Source of the DNA: Methanolobus mangrovi
GTDB lineage: Archaea > Halobacteriota > Methanosarcinia > Methanosarcinales > Methanosarcinaceae
Length of the DNA stretch: 64,000 nucleotides
Direction of reading: 5' to 3'
Assembly: GCF_031312535.1 (NCBI RefSeq)
Contig: NZ_CP133594.1
Span: 1,426,001 to 1,490,000, forward strand
This document shows positions 17,399-25,688 of the stretch, one piece after another; the stretch's first letter is position 1; every line of letters starts with the position of its first letter. The notes under the pieces are model-generated. The model searched no databases, had not been told where the DNA came from, and worked only from the letters and a program-made list of their open reading frames with translations. The position numbers and the translations under genes are program-made.

Positions 17399-17470
17399 GG
17401 ACCTGTAGTGTAGCGGATATCACTTAAGCCTCCGGAGCTTAGAACCCGGGTTCGAGTCCCGGCAGGTTCA
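17399..17470 (+). tRNA. tRNA-Arg (anticodon CCG)
   Basis: Cloverleaf: acceptor GGACCTG/CAGGTTC (one G-T pair), D stem GTG/CAC around the loop containing AGCGGATAT, anticodon stem TAAGC/GCTTA with loop CTCCGGA (anticodon CCG, reading CGG). The T arm is CCGGG-TTCGAGT-CCCGG and the discriminator A. CCA is not encoded. A TATA-like TTATATTTA lies about 50 nt upstream (17344-17352). Confidence 0.95.
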
Positions 17471-17998
17471 CTAAAATTGCTTATATAGACCTATATGCTT
17501 TGTGTTTTTCCAGTTAATATCCACCTTTTTAAATATTGTCTGTGGCACATAATATACAATAGTGCACACCGCATTATAATTTGACAAAGCATAATGTCTT
17601 CCCGGAACTACTTGATTATTATTCCATAGCCCTAATTTAAAGTGTCTTTTTGCATACATTGACCATTTTTATCAAATTAGAGTATTGATAAAAGCCATTT
17701 AAATCTGGGGGCCACACAAGATTAGACATCTTTCTTATCAATTTTGATTTAGTGAGTTCTGCAGAAATTATATATAGTTGTATAAACCACATTCCTGCGC
17801 ATAGAAAGGTAGATGGGAAGAAAGTCATCGGCGTACTAATATTTGAAGGAACTTTGTGAATAAACTCAAGTGAGAGCTTGTTCATATTTTTCAGAGCACA
17901 AGTATTCCGTTGACAATCTAATGTATTAGACATTAATTGATATATTCCTTGGGTGTATTCCTAACTATTTAGTTGATACAATTATATGATGATAAAAA
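17471..17998. other. Long non-coding interval after tRNA-Arg with an orphan reading frame
   Basis: No complete gene is supported in these 528 nt. On the plus strand 17692-17853 is open and ends in protein-like sequence (INHIPAHRKVDGKKVIGVL), with no start codon or ribosome site; it may be the tail of a decayed gene. Within it 18 nt (17812-17829) recur exactly in the downstream kinase gene (19196-19213) in the same reading frame. The minus-strand open frame 17637-17933 has no protein-like features. The position beside a tRNA gene fits an old integration site, but no integrase or direct repeat of the tRNA end was found. Confidence 0.4.
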
Positions 17999-20551
17999 AT
18001 GGCACAACTTGATGTAAATTCAGAAATTGTAAAAGTCGTTAATGACAGTCCTGTGACTATATTCATATGGAAGCCAGAAGAAGGGTGGCCAGTAGAATTT
18101 GTCTCAGAGAATGTCAAACAGTTTGGATATTCATCTGAAGAGTTTCTTTCAGGCAGATTAAAGTATGAAGATATAATCCATCCTGATGACATTGAACGTG
18201 TACACAGAGAGGTTACTGAATACTCTGAAACATGTGTTGATAATTTTGTTCAGGAATATAGAATATTAACGCCATCCGGTGAAATACGGTATGTTGACGA
18301 CAGAACTATTGTTCGGAGGGATGAGAGCGGTAATATTCAGTATTATGAAGGTATTATACTTGATATAAGCCAGCGAAAACTCTCTGAAAAAATAATAGAT
18401 TGCCGCAATCAGATTCTTGAGGGCTTGGCGTCGGGTGAAACTCTTAATGAGATTCTCGCACGTTTGGTGAGATCAACTAAAAGACTTATACCGGAAGCAA
18501 TCAGTATTGTCATGTTACTGGATGAGGAAAAGAAACATCTGGTTCATGCTATTTCTCTTGATCTTCCGGATTTTTACAAAAAAGCTATTGAAGGACTACC
18601 CATTGGTGAAGGTATAAGTTCCTGTTCAACTGCTGTTTACACCGGGAAAAGGGTTGTTGTAGAGGACATAATGGAGCATCCATACTGGGATGATCTTAGG
18701 GAAGTTGCAGTCCAGGCAGGCATTAGGGCTAGTTGTTGCGAACCCATAAGAAGTTCGAATAATGAGATATTTGGAACTTTTGGAATCTACTTCTGTGAAC
18801 CACACAGGCCTACAAAAGAAGAAATTGATATCCTAAAAGCAAATGCCAATCTCGCAGCTATTGCAATAAACAAAAAGAACGTATTGGATAATGCTATTGA
18901 ATCTGAACAAAAGCTTAAGATCATTCTCAATAATGTGAACGATCAGATCTATATAAGTGAACTTGACGGAAAAACACTCGCTGTTAACCAGGCCGTAGTA
19001 GATACATTGGGTTACAGCAGAAACGAGATGTTAAATTCCTATCCAATCGACATAATTCCCGCAAAAGATGTGCGTCAAGTGTCAAAACTTATGAAGAAGA
19101 TCGAAAAGGATGGAAGGGCGGTATACGAGACCGAGGCTATACACAAGGATGGCAGGAGAATACCGCTGGAAGTCAGTGCCCGATTTATAATATATGATGG
19201 GAAGAAAGTCATCCTGTCAGTTGCCAGAGACATCACTGAGCGCAAAAGAGCCGAAAGAAAGCGCCGGCTTGAAGAGGAAAGGCTTGAAGCTCTTGTTAAA
19301 CTAAATAGAATGACAGGTGCATCGTTGAATGAGATCACCGATTTTGCAAGGGAAGAAGCTGTAAGGCTTACTGAAAGTACGCTTGGATACCTTGCGTTCA
19401 TGAATGCAGATGAAACAGCTCTTATTATGCATTCCTGGTCGAAAAGTGCTATGAATGAATGTGGTATCAAAGACAAACGTTTCGTGTATCCTATAAAGAC
19501 TACCGGGTTATGGGGTGAAGCAATAAGGCAGCGCAGACCTATAATCACAAATGATTACTCTCATCCAAGTCCTATGAAAAAGGGATACCCTGAGGATCAC
19601 GTGGAACTTACCAGGCATATGAATATTCCGATATTTGATGGTGACCATATAGTTGCCGTTGCAGGTGTTGGCAATAAAACAGAAGATTATGATGAATCAG
19701 ATGTACGCCAGCTTACCTTATTGATGCAGGGCATGTGGAATCTCATTCAAAGAAAACAAATAGAAGATGCCTTAAAACAATATTCCGATGAACTAAAGAT
19801 GGCAAATGAGGAACTAAGGTCCATTAACAGAATGAAGACCGAGTTCATTGCAGAAAGGCTGGAGTTTATAGATGGTCCTGAGCGTGCAGAGTGCGGTATC
19901 TTTGATGATGAGATGGTCATGGCTATTGATGATCAGCAGGCAAAAGCTATCGATTCCGTATTGCTTAACTCTGAAAGATTGAAACGTATGGTAAATTCAC
20001 TTCTGTATATGAGTCAGGAACAGGCTGGAAAGATTGTATATACTTTTTCCCAGACGCATGTGGACAAACTAATATCTGAAGCCTTGATGAATCTTATATT
20101 ACTAATAGATGAGAAAGGAATTGATTTAGAAGTTAATGTACCTGAGGGATTACCGACAATAAGCTCTGATAAGGATAAACTGACTCAAACATTGATAATT
20201 ATTATAGATAATGCGATCAAATTCACTCCAGAAGGGGGAAGAATAAACATAGATCTGAGTGAAGAAAGTGCCCATCTGCACTTGAGGATATCTGATACGG
20301 GGCCAGGTATACAAAAAGATCTTATTCCGCATATCTTCCAGAAATTCTATCAAATGGAGGACTCAATGAGTCGAATGTACCAGGGACTTGAATCCGGTCT
20401 GTACATCTGTAAAGACATAATCCTTGAACATAAAGGGGAGATATGGATCGAAAGTGAAAAGGGTAAAGGAACAACATTCCACATAAGGCTTCCAATAGAG
20501 GTTGCGGAAGGCGATTCCACGCAGAATATCAAACGTGAGATGATGGCATGA
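17999..20551 (+). CDS. MsmS/RdmS-like PAS-GAF-PAS-GAF sensor kinase lacking the phosphoacceptor His
   Basis: The 850-aa soluble protein has PAS1 (~10-125), GAF1 (~140-300), PAS2 (~305-425), GAF2 (~440-590) and a HATPase domain (~690-840; N box DNAIKFTPEGG, G1 SDTGPGI). GAF2 contains MNECGIKDK and GLWGEAIRQRRPIITNDY with a later RHMNIP. In MsmS and RdmS of Methanosarcina acetivorans the second GAF domain binds heme through a Cys, so a heme role here is plausible. The dimerisation helix reads NRMKTEFIAERLEFID, with Glu where the His should be, and G2 is degenerate (GLESGLYI). It overlaps the Msr regulator by 4 nt. No clear Shine-Dalgarno precedes the ATG. Confidence 0.85.
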   Translation: MAQLDVNSEIVKVVNDSPVTIFIWKPEEGWPVEFVSENVKQFGYSSEEFLSGRLKYEDIIHPDDIERVHREVTEYSETCVDNFVQEYRILTPSGEIRYVDDRTIVRRDESGNIQYYEGIILDISQRKLSEKIIDCRNQILEGLASGETLNEILARLVRSTKRLIPEAISIVMLLDEEKKHLVHAISLDLPDFYKKAIEGLPIGEGISSCSTAVYTGKRVVVEDIMEHPYWDDLREVAVQAGIRASCCEPIRSSNNEIFGTFGIYFCEPHRPTKEEIDILKANANLAAIAINKKNVLDNAIESEQKLKIILNNVNDQIYISELDGKTLAVNQAVVDTLGYSRNEMLNSYPIDIIPAKDVRQVSKLMKKIEKDGRAVYETEAIHKDGRRIPLEVSARFIIYDGKKVILSVARDITERKRAERKRRLEEERLEALVKLNRMTGASLNEITDFAREEAVRLTESTLGYLAFMNADETALIMHSWSKSAMNECGIKDKRFVYPIKTTGLWGEAIRQRRPIITNDYSHPSPMKKGYPEDHVELTRHMNIPIFDGDHIVAVAGVGNKTEDYDESDVRQLTLLMQGMWNLIQRKQIEDALKQYSDELKMANEELRSINRMKTEFIAERLEFIDGPERAECGIFDDEMVMAIDDQQAKAIDSVLLNSERLKRMVNSLLYMSQEQAGKIVYTFSQTHVDKLISEALMNLILLIDEKGIDLEVNVPEGLPTISSDKDKLTQTLIIIIDNAIKFTPEGGRINIDLSEESAHLHLRISDTGPGIQKDLIPHIFQKFYQMEDSMSRMYQGLESGLYICKDIILEHKGEIWIESEKGKGTTFHIRLPIEVAEGDSTQNIKREMMA

Positions 20552-21333
20552 AACTGGCTTTGTTAGGTACTCTTTTTCTCTCAGACAAAAGAAAAGATCT
20601 CCTCCTTCTGCTGATAGAAAGACCTATGAACATCGATGAGATCAAAAGCACACTTAATGTCACGTCCAGTGCTATGATGACGCAGATAAAGATCCTCATT
20701 GATCAGGGCATAATACTTTATGAGAATGATCAGTACCGACTTTCCAGTTTTGGTGAAGTTATTGTAAAGAAAATGGTCCCTCTATTAAATACCTTAATGG
20801 TCTTTGAAGACAATAAACAATACTGGGAAAATCATAAGGTAAAAGGTATTCCGGCACATCTTCTAGAGAGTATAGAAGAGCTAGGTTCCTGTGAACTTGT
20901 TGAGCCGGAACTCAATCGTATGTATGAATTGCCGAAAAAGTTCACCGACAATCTTGTACAGTCAAAATATATCATGGAAATCTCCTCTTCATTCAGCCCT
21001 ACTTATCCTTATAAATACATTGAACTTGCCAGGAAAGGTGTCCGAATCTCACTCATAATAACAGAGTCTGTATTTGAAAGATTTGAAACGGAGTATTCCG
21101 AACAATTGAAGGATTATCTCGGGATGGAAAATACGGAACTTTTTGTGTGTAAAGAGGATATTGATTTTGCCTCAAGTGTAGTAACAGACAGATTCCTTTC
21201 ATTGACACTGTTCTATAAGAATGGGATGTTCCACAATCATGCTATGATGAGTTTTGAAATGGATGCATTGAAGTGGGGAGAAGATATGTATCAGTTTTTC
21301 AGGCAGGCAGCACAAGAAGTGACTGGTCTCTGA
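20548..21333 (+). CDS. Msr/FilR1-type winged-helix regulator (DUF1724)
   Basis: The 261-aa protein has an N-terminal ArsR-like winged helix (LLGTLFLSDKRKDLLLLL, INVTSSAMMTQIKILIDQGII) and the FilR1 middle domain (~130-255, including VTDRFLSLTLFYKNG). Msr proteins of Methanosarcina of this architecture activate methyltransferase genes. It overlaps the sensor kinase (ATGA) and precedes the corrinoid-methyltransferase fusion, the arrangement known for methyl-sulfide methyltransferase loci. It most likely controls the gene at 21681; whether the kinase passes a phosphate or a conformational signal to it is unknown. Confidence 0.88.
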   Translation: MKLALLGTLFLSDKRKDLLLLLIERPMNIDEIKSTLNVTSSAMMTQIKILIDQGIILYENDQYRLSSFGEVIVKKMVPLLNTLMVFEDNKQYWENHKVKGIPAHLLESIEELGSCELVEPELNRMYELPKKFTDNLVQSKYIMEISSSFSPTYPYKYIELARKGVRISLIITESVFERFETEYSEQLKDYLGMENTELFVCKEDIDFASSVVTDRFLSLTLFYKNGMFHNHAMMSFEMDALKWGEDMYQFFRQAAQEVTGL

Positions 21334-21680
21334 GGTCCGTTTTTCATGTAGGGGATAGTTCCTCTGGTTATATTTTACTTTTTTTATCATGAAGTACTTG
21401 GATGGATATATTCTATTTTTGCTTTCATCAGATCAAAGCCATTAATTTAATTAAAACCATTAATCTAATTGTTGTTCATTTCAATTGTTAACGTTGTTAA
21501 TTCCCAGGGTTTCATTCATAGGATTATGGTCCTGCTTAAAATGATAGCTGGTTCATAATATTAATGCCATTAACATATTACCTCCGGTTATGATATATAT
21601 CGCAAATGAAATACTGTTCTTTGTTAACAGTGAGAAATGAAGGTTCACTGTGGAAACGATTTAAATTTTGGAGGCAATCT
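21334..21680 (+). promoter_or_regulatory. Long untranslated/promoter region before the corrinoid-methyltransferase fusion
   Basis: These 347 nt contain no convincing gene. The 3' part has promoter-like AT-rich stretches (GATATATATCGC near 21592-21603) and ends with TTTTGGAGGCAATCT, a strong ribosome site for ATG 21681. A 25-codon in-frame extension from ATG 21606 is open but lacks a ribosome site and conserved features. Long leaders are usual for methanogen methyltransferase genes. Around 21440-21510 repeated TTAA(T) and CAATTGTTAA elements occur and may be regulator sites; this is weak. Confidence 0.5.
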
Positions 21681-23588
21681 ATGAAAACAGCAATCTTGAA
21701 CCAATTAGCGGAAGCTGTGGTCGAAGGTGACGACGACCTGGCAGAAGAACTTTCACAAAAAGCCCTTGAAGAAGGTATCGATCCTTACGAGGCGATTGTG
21801 GACGGACTTGCAAAAGGAATGATCATTGTAAGTGACAAATATGAAAAAGGTGAAGCCTTTGTGCCACATCTGCTCATCGCATCCGGTGCCATGTATGCAG
21901 GTATGGACATACTGACCCCACATATGAAAGTAGAAGAGGGTGCCGGAAAGCGTTCTATTGGTGTGATTGGTACTATCGAAGGAGATGTCCACGATATCGG
22001 AAAGAACCTTGTCAAGACAATGATGTCTGCATCCGGCTTTGATATGGTCGATTTGGGACATGATGTGCCGGTCGAGAAATTCATAGAGGTGGCGAAGGAG
22101 AAGAAAGCAGACTTTGTTTCCATGAGTGCCTTGATGACCACTACCATGACCAACATGGAAAGAGTAATTGAGATGCTGCAGGAGGAAGGTATCAGAGATT
22201 CCCTCATAGTCATGATAGGAGGAGCACCTGTTTCCCCTGAATTCGCAGAAAAGATCGGTGCAGACTCTACACACTCTGATTCCATGGCGGCTACGGAATG
22301 GGCAAAGGATGCGGTAAGCAAACTTGCTCCTGCTGAACAGAGATGGAGCGAAGAGAAGATCTCACTTGGTAAGGTCAAATACAGAGAGATCCTGTCTAAA
22401 AAGAAGGTCAAAGGAAAGACAGACATCGGTCTGGAAACTGCGAAGCAGATCATTGCAGACTTTGAGAGTGTAGCTGTCAAGACAAAGGAAGAAATGACCC
22501 ATATGGACAGGACACTGGCAGCAATGGGCGACAAAAAGGTCGACAGATTACCGGTATATCCTCTTGCCTGTGGAGTACTCAGGAAATTTGCCGGTGTTAA
22601 TTACAAGCAGTATGCCACTGACATCAATGCGTTTGTTGAGAGTGCTTACCTGGGATCCAAATATCTGGATACAGACATGTTCGTAGGGCTCATAGATCTT
22701 TCTGCAACATCATCTGACTTTGGATGTAAGATAAAGTACCCTGAAGATGACACACCTTCATCTGAAGGACACCTTGAGGCATATGAACAGATTGAAGTTC
22801 CTGAGGTCAAGGAAGGTACTCGCGCCTATGAACTTATAATGGCTTCCAAGGCGGCTACTGAGAAACTTAACAAGGAACTCAATACACCATTTGTCGGATT
22901 CCATGAAGGTCCTCTGCTTACCCTTACCCAGCTCATGGGTGCAGATCGTGTCCTGATGGATATGAAGACACATCCTGATGTGGTGCTTGAAGCTGTCCAG
23001 AAATGTACAGATTACATCTGCCAGGTATCTGAACTGTTCTTTGAAGAAAGTGCCTGTAATGCACTGTGTATCGATAACCTATGGTCCAACAACGTAATCA
23101 TGGACGAAGAGGACTACTGGAAGTTCGATGGAAAGTTCGTATATGACCAGCATTTGCCAATATTCAAGAAATACGATCAGCCATACATAATACACAACTG
23201 TGCAGATGCAGTACACTATGAAACACAGATCAAGAAATTCGGAACTCAGTTGTACAGCTACGCATACTATCCAAAACTAAGGAGCAAGGGATCACAGAAC
23301 TATGCAGACCTTATTCCAAAGTATGGCGATATGTGCTGTATGATGGGAGAGGTCAACCCTGTAGAGTTTATGGATAATACCCCTGCAGGTGTTCAGAAAA
23401 TAAAGGATGACACTAAAGATCTGCTTAAAGGTGTGCTCCCCGTACTCAAGGAGAACGGACTGCAATCCAAGTATGTAATGGCATCTGGTTGTGAGATACC
23501 ACCTGGAGGACCTCTTACGACCGTGAAGGCAATGGTGGACACTGTAAAGGAACTGGGTCCTGACCTTCAGAAACAGATATTCGGATAA
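21681..23588 (+). CDS. Corrinoid protein / UroD-type methyltransferase fusion (MtsD/F/H-like)
   Basis: The 635-aa fusion protein has residues ~1-210 as a corrinoid carrier (helical cap, then IEGDVHDIGKNLV with D-x-H-x-x-G, and MIGGAPVSPEF). Residues ~270-630 are a UroD/MtaA-type barrel with zinc ligands H-x-C (YIIHNCADAVH) and the later Cys in ASGCEIPPGGP. Methanosarcina MtsD, MtsF and MtsH have the same two domains and act in methanethiol/dimethylsulfide:coenzyme M methyl transfer. Start 21681 has GGAGG 8 nt upstream. It sits behind the Msr/FilR1 regulator and kinase, again as in mts loci. The substrate is inferred from this likeness. Confidence 0.88.
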   Translation: MKTAILNQLAEAVVEGDDDLAEELSQKALEEGIDPYEAIVDGLAKGMIIVSDKYEKGEAFVPHLLIASGAMYAGMDILTPHMKVEEGAGKRSIGVIGTIEGDVHDIGKNLVKTMMSASGFDMVDLGHDVPVEKFIEVAKEKKADFVSMSALMTTTMTNMERVIEMLQEEGIRDSLIVMIGGAPVSPEFAEKIGADSTHSDSMAATEWAKDAVSKLAPAEQRWSEEKISLGKVKYREILSKKKVKGKTDIGLETAKQIIADFESVAVKTKEEMTHMDRTLAAMGDKKVDRLPVYPLACGVLRKFAGVNYKQYATDINAFVESAYLGSKYLDTDMFVGLIDLSATSSDFGCKIKYPEDDTPSSEGHLEAYEQIEVPEVKEGTRAYELIMASKAATEKLNKELNTPFVGFHEGPLLTLTQLMGADRVLMDMKTHPDVVLEAVQKCTDYICQVSELFFEESACNALCIDNLWSNNVIMDEEDYWKFDGKFVYDQHLPIFKKYDQPYIIHNCADAVHYETQIKKFGTQLYSYAYYPKLRSKGSQNYADLIPKYGDMCCMMGEVNPVEFMDNTPAGVQKIKDDTKDLLKGVLPVLKENGLQSKYVMASGCEIPPGGPLTTVKAMVDTVKELGPDLQKQIFG

Positions 23589-23625
23589 GCAGGAACTATC
23601 ACTTCCCCCTGCTTTTCCTTTTTTT
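23589..23625 (+). terminator. Terminator after the fusion methyltransferase
   Basis: GCAGG and CCTGC pair around a 14-nt loop immediately after the stop codon, followed by TTTTCCTTTTTTT. It separates this gene from the downstream hydantoinase operon, though read-through is possible. Confidence 0.55.
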
Positions 23626-23684
23626 ATTCTCATACGTGATTTAAAGATCACTTTATGAGGTCTATATCCATTGGGTGGTAAATC

Positions 23685-23747
23685 CCCATCTCCACAAAAG
23701 GGGGGTAAACCGCCCAACCTCCACATAACCCCTCCACATAAAAGGTG
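23685..23747 (+). promoter_or_regulatory. Leader with three CTCCACA repeats before the hydantoinase-family gene
   Basis: CTCCACAAAAGG, CTCCACATAA and CTCCACATAAAAGG occur in a row (from about 23693, 23720 and 23732), with GGGGGGTAAACCGCCC between the first two. The last copy contains the AAAGGTG used as ribosome site for ATG 23754. The repeats could be a regulator site or an RNA element; no known riboswitch was recognised. Confidence 0.35.
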
Positions 23748-23753
23748 ATAAGA

Positions 23754-25688
23754 ATGAATCTTGGACTTGGCATAGACACTGGCGGCACATATACAGATGC
23801 TGTAATAATGGATCTTGAAGATGGATCAATAATAGATTCAAACAAATCGCTCACTACTTACCCTGATCTGATAACGGGAATAATTAATTCAATTGATGGC
23901 CTTAAAGCCGAATATCTTGCTAATGTGAGATTCACTTCAGTATCCACCACACTTGCCACCAACACCACGCTGGAGGGCAAGGGATACCCGGCAGGTCTCA
24001 TACTCATAGGGTATAATATATCCCGGAAAATTCCAACAGACCATATCCTTTCCATAGAAGGCGGGCATGATGCTGATGGAAATGAAATGGAACCCCTGGG
24101 CAACCTGGGGAATGTGAGGGAATTTGTAACAACTAACCAACATAAGGTATCATCGTTTGCTGTATCATCGTATTTTGGAGTACGCAACCCGGAACATGAA
24201 CTTATGGTCAAAGAGATGATCCAGGATCTGACAGATCTCCCCGTTGTTTGCGGACATGAACTTTCCATGGAACTTGGAGCCTACGAAAGGGCTTTGACAG
24301 CACTTCTTAATGCTCAGCTGATCCCGGTAATAGACCAGTTCATAAGGTCTGTAAGGTCTGTGATGCAGAATAAGAACATCAATTCGGTCTTAATGATGAT
24401 GAAGTGTGACGGGTCGCTGGTCAGGATCGAAGAGGCACTGAAAAAACCAGTAGAATCCATTTTTTCCGGACCTGCTGCAAGCCTGTTGGGAGCTGCACAT
24501 CTGACAGGCCTTAAGGACTGCCTGACCGTAGATGTGGGAGGGACAAGTACGGATATCTCTATGATCCTCGATGGCATGCCTGCCATCAGCAGTTCAGGTG
24601 CTGTGGTCGGCGATTGGGATACAATGGTCAAGGCTATCAAAATGAATACGTCTGCCATTGGAGGGGATAGTCATGTGTGGATGAAGGAAAAAGCGCATAT
24701 CGGACCTACCAGGGTCATACCCCTATGTCTTTGCGCTGCCGAATTCCCCTCCATACTAAGTAAATTGCAGCATGCTGAAAAGTTCTCAAGTCGCATAATG
24801 AACGATATCATCCAGCCAACAACATTTTTCATGTCCAATGGAGCAAAATCCCATTCCCTGCACTCCTCTGAACTGGAGATAGAAGAGATGGAAATATTCG
24901 ATGCAATTACAGACGAACCATCCTCTATATCGGATATTGCCTCTAAGACAAATAAGCATGCTCTGATGTTCGAAGGTATCCTGAGAAAGCTCATACAGAA
25001 AAGATATGTAAGACAGGTAGGCTTCACCCCTACTGACGTCCTACATGTGACCGGTGACTATACAAGATGGGATTCCAGTGCATCGATGCTGGGGGCCTTG
25101 GTCCTTTCAGAATATACTTCCATAGAACCCTTTGATCTCTGCACCAAACTCAAAGAAGATGTTGCCAGAGAAATCGTACTCAATCTCATTGCACACTGTG
25201 CAGATAAAGTGAAGAAAACATATCTGGAAAAAATATTGACAGGCACAGAACTAATGAAATTCACGATAAAAACCCCTGTGGTAATGGTAGGTGCTCCGGT
25301 AGCCCCATATTTGAAAGATATGAAATATTTCATTGATGCGGACATAAGACTTCCGCAGTACCATGAAGTGGGTAACGCTGTAGGTGCACTTGTCGGTAAT
25401 GTGGTGTACAGGGAAGAAGTGCTGATAAGGCCAGCAGGTCCGGGAAGTTCACAATATCTGGTATTCTCCGAAAAAGGAAGACAAATGTTCGATGATTATC
25501 AGGATGCTCTTGACATGGCCAATTCCCTTGTCAACAGCACAGTTTCAGAGTATATGTCCGGCTACGGATTAAGTATGGATAATGTAAGGTTCGATCTTGA
25601 ATGTAATAATATCGGGAGTATTGGAACAGTACCCCTTGAGACAAAGATTGTAGGGGTAGCCGTTGGTTCCCCCAGGAGGGTAATATGA
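23754..25688 (+). CDS. Hydantoinase/oxoprolinase-family ASKHA ATPase
   Basis: The 644-aa protein resembles HyuA/oxoprolinase: phosphate-1 motif GLGIDTGGTYTDAVI, ESIFSGPAASLLGAAHLTG and phosphate-2 motif CLTVDVGGTSTDISMI. The later half differs from catalytic hydantoinases: a winged-helix-like stretch (ISDIASKTNKHALMFEGILRKL) and EVGNAVGALVGNVVYREEVLIRP near the C-terminus. There is no HyuB-like partner gene. Instead it overlaps a chaperonin-like gene by 4 nt and lies in a corrinoid operon, so an ATP-dependent role in cofactor or methyltransferase activation is more likely than hydantoin hydrolysis; this is inference. GTG 23745 is in frame, but ATG 23754 is better spaced from AAAGGTG. Confidence 0.8.
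   Translation: MNLGLGIDTGGTYTDAVIMDLEDGSIIDSNKSLTTYPDLITGIINSIDGLKAEYLANVRFTSVSTTLATNTTLEGKGYPAGLILIGYNISRKIPTDHILSIEGGHDADGNEMEPLGNLGNVREFVTTNQHKVSSFAVSSYFGVRNPEHELMVKEMIQDLTDLPVVCGHELSMELGAYERALTALLNAQLIPVIDQFIRSVRSVMQNKNINSVLMMMKCDGSLVRIEEALKKPVESIFSGPAASLLGAAHLTGLKDCLTVDVGGTSTDISMILDGMPAISSSGAVVGDWDTMVKAIKMNTSAIGGDSHVWMKEKAHIGPTRVIPLCLCAAEFPSILSKLQHAEKFSSRIMNDIIQPTTFFMSNGAKSHSLHSSELEIEEMEIFDAITDEPSSISDIASKTNKHALMFEGILRKLIQKRYVRQVGFTPTDVLHVTGDYTRWDSSASMLGALVLSEYTSIEPFDLCTKLKEDVAREIVLNLIAHCADKVKKTYLEKILTGTELMKFTIKTPVVMVGAPVAPYLKDMKYFIDADIRLPQYHEVGNAVGALVGNVVYREEVLIRPAGPGSSQYLVFSEKGRQMFDDYQDALDMANSLVNSTVSEYMSGYGLSMDNVRFDLECNNIGSIGTVPLETKIVGVAVGSPRRVI

Noticed and set aside
17637-17933. 98-codon minus-strand frame after tRNA-Arg
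   Set aside because: No ribosome site, no recognised pattern; the opposite strand looks more protein-like.
21753-22534. Long antisense open frames inside the corrinoid fusion gene
   Set aside because: They are shadows of the well-supported plus-strand gene and have no ribosome site or family pattern.
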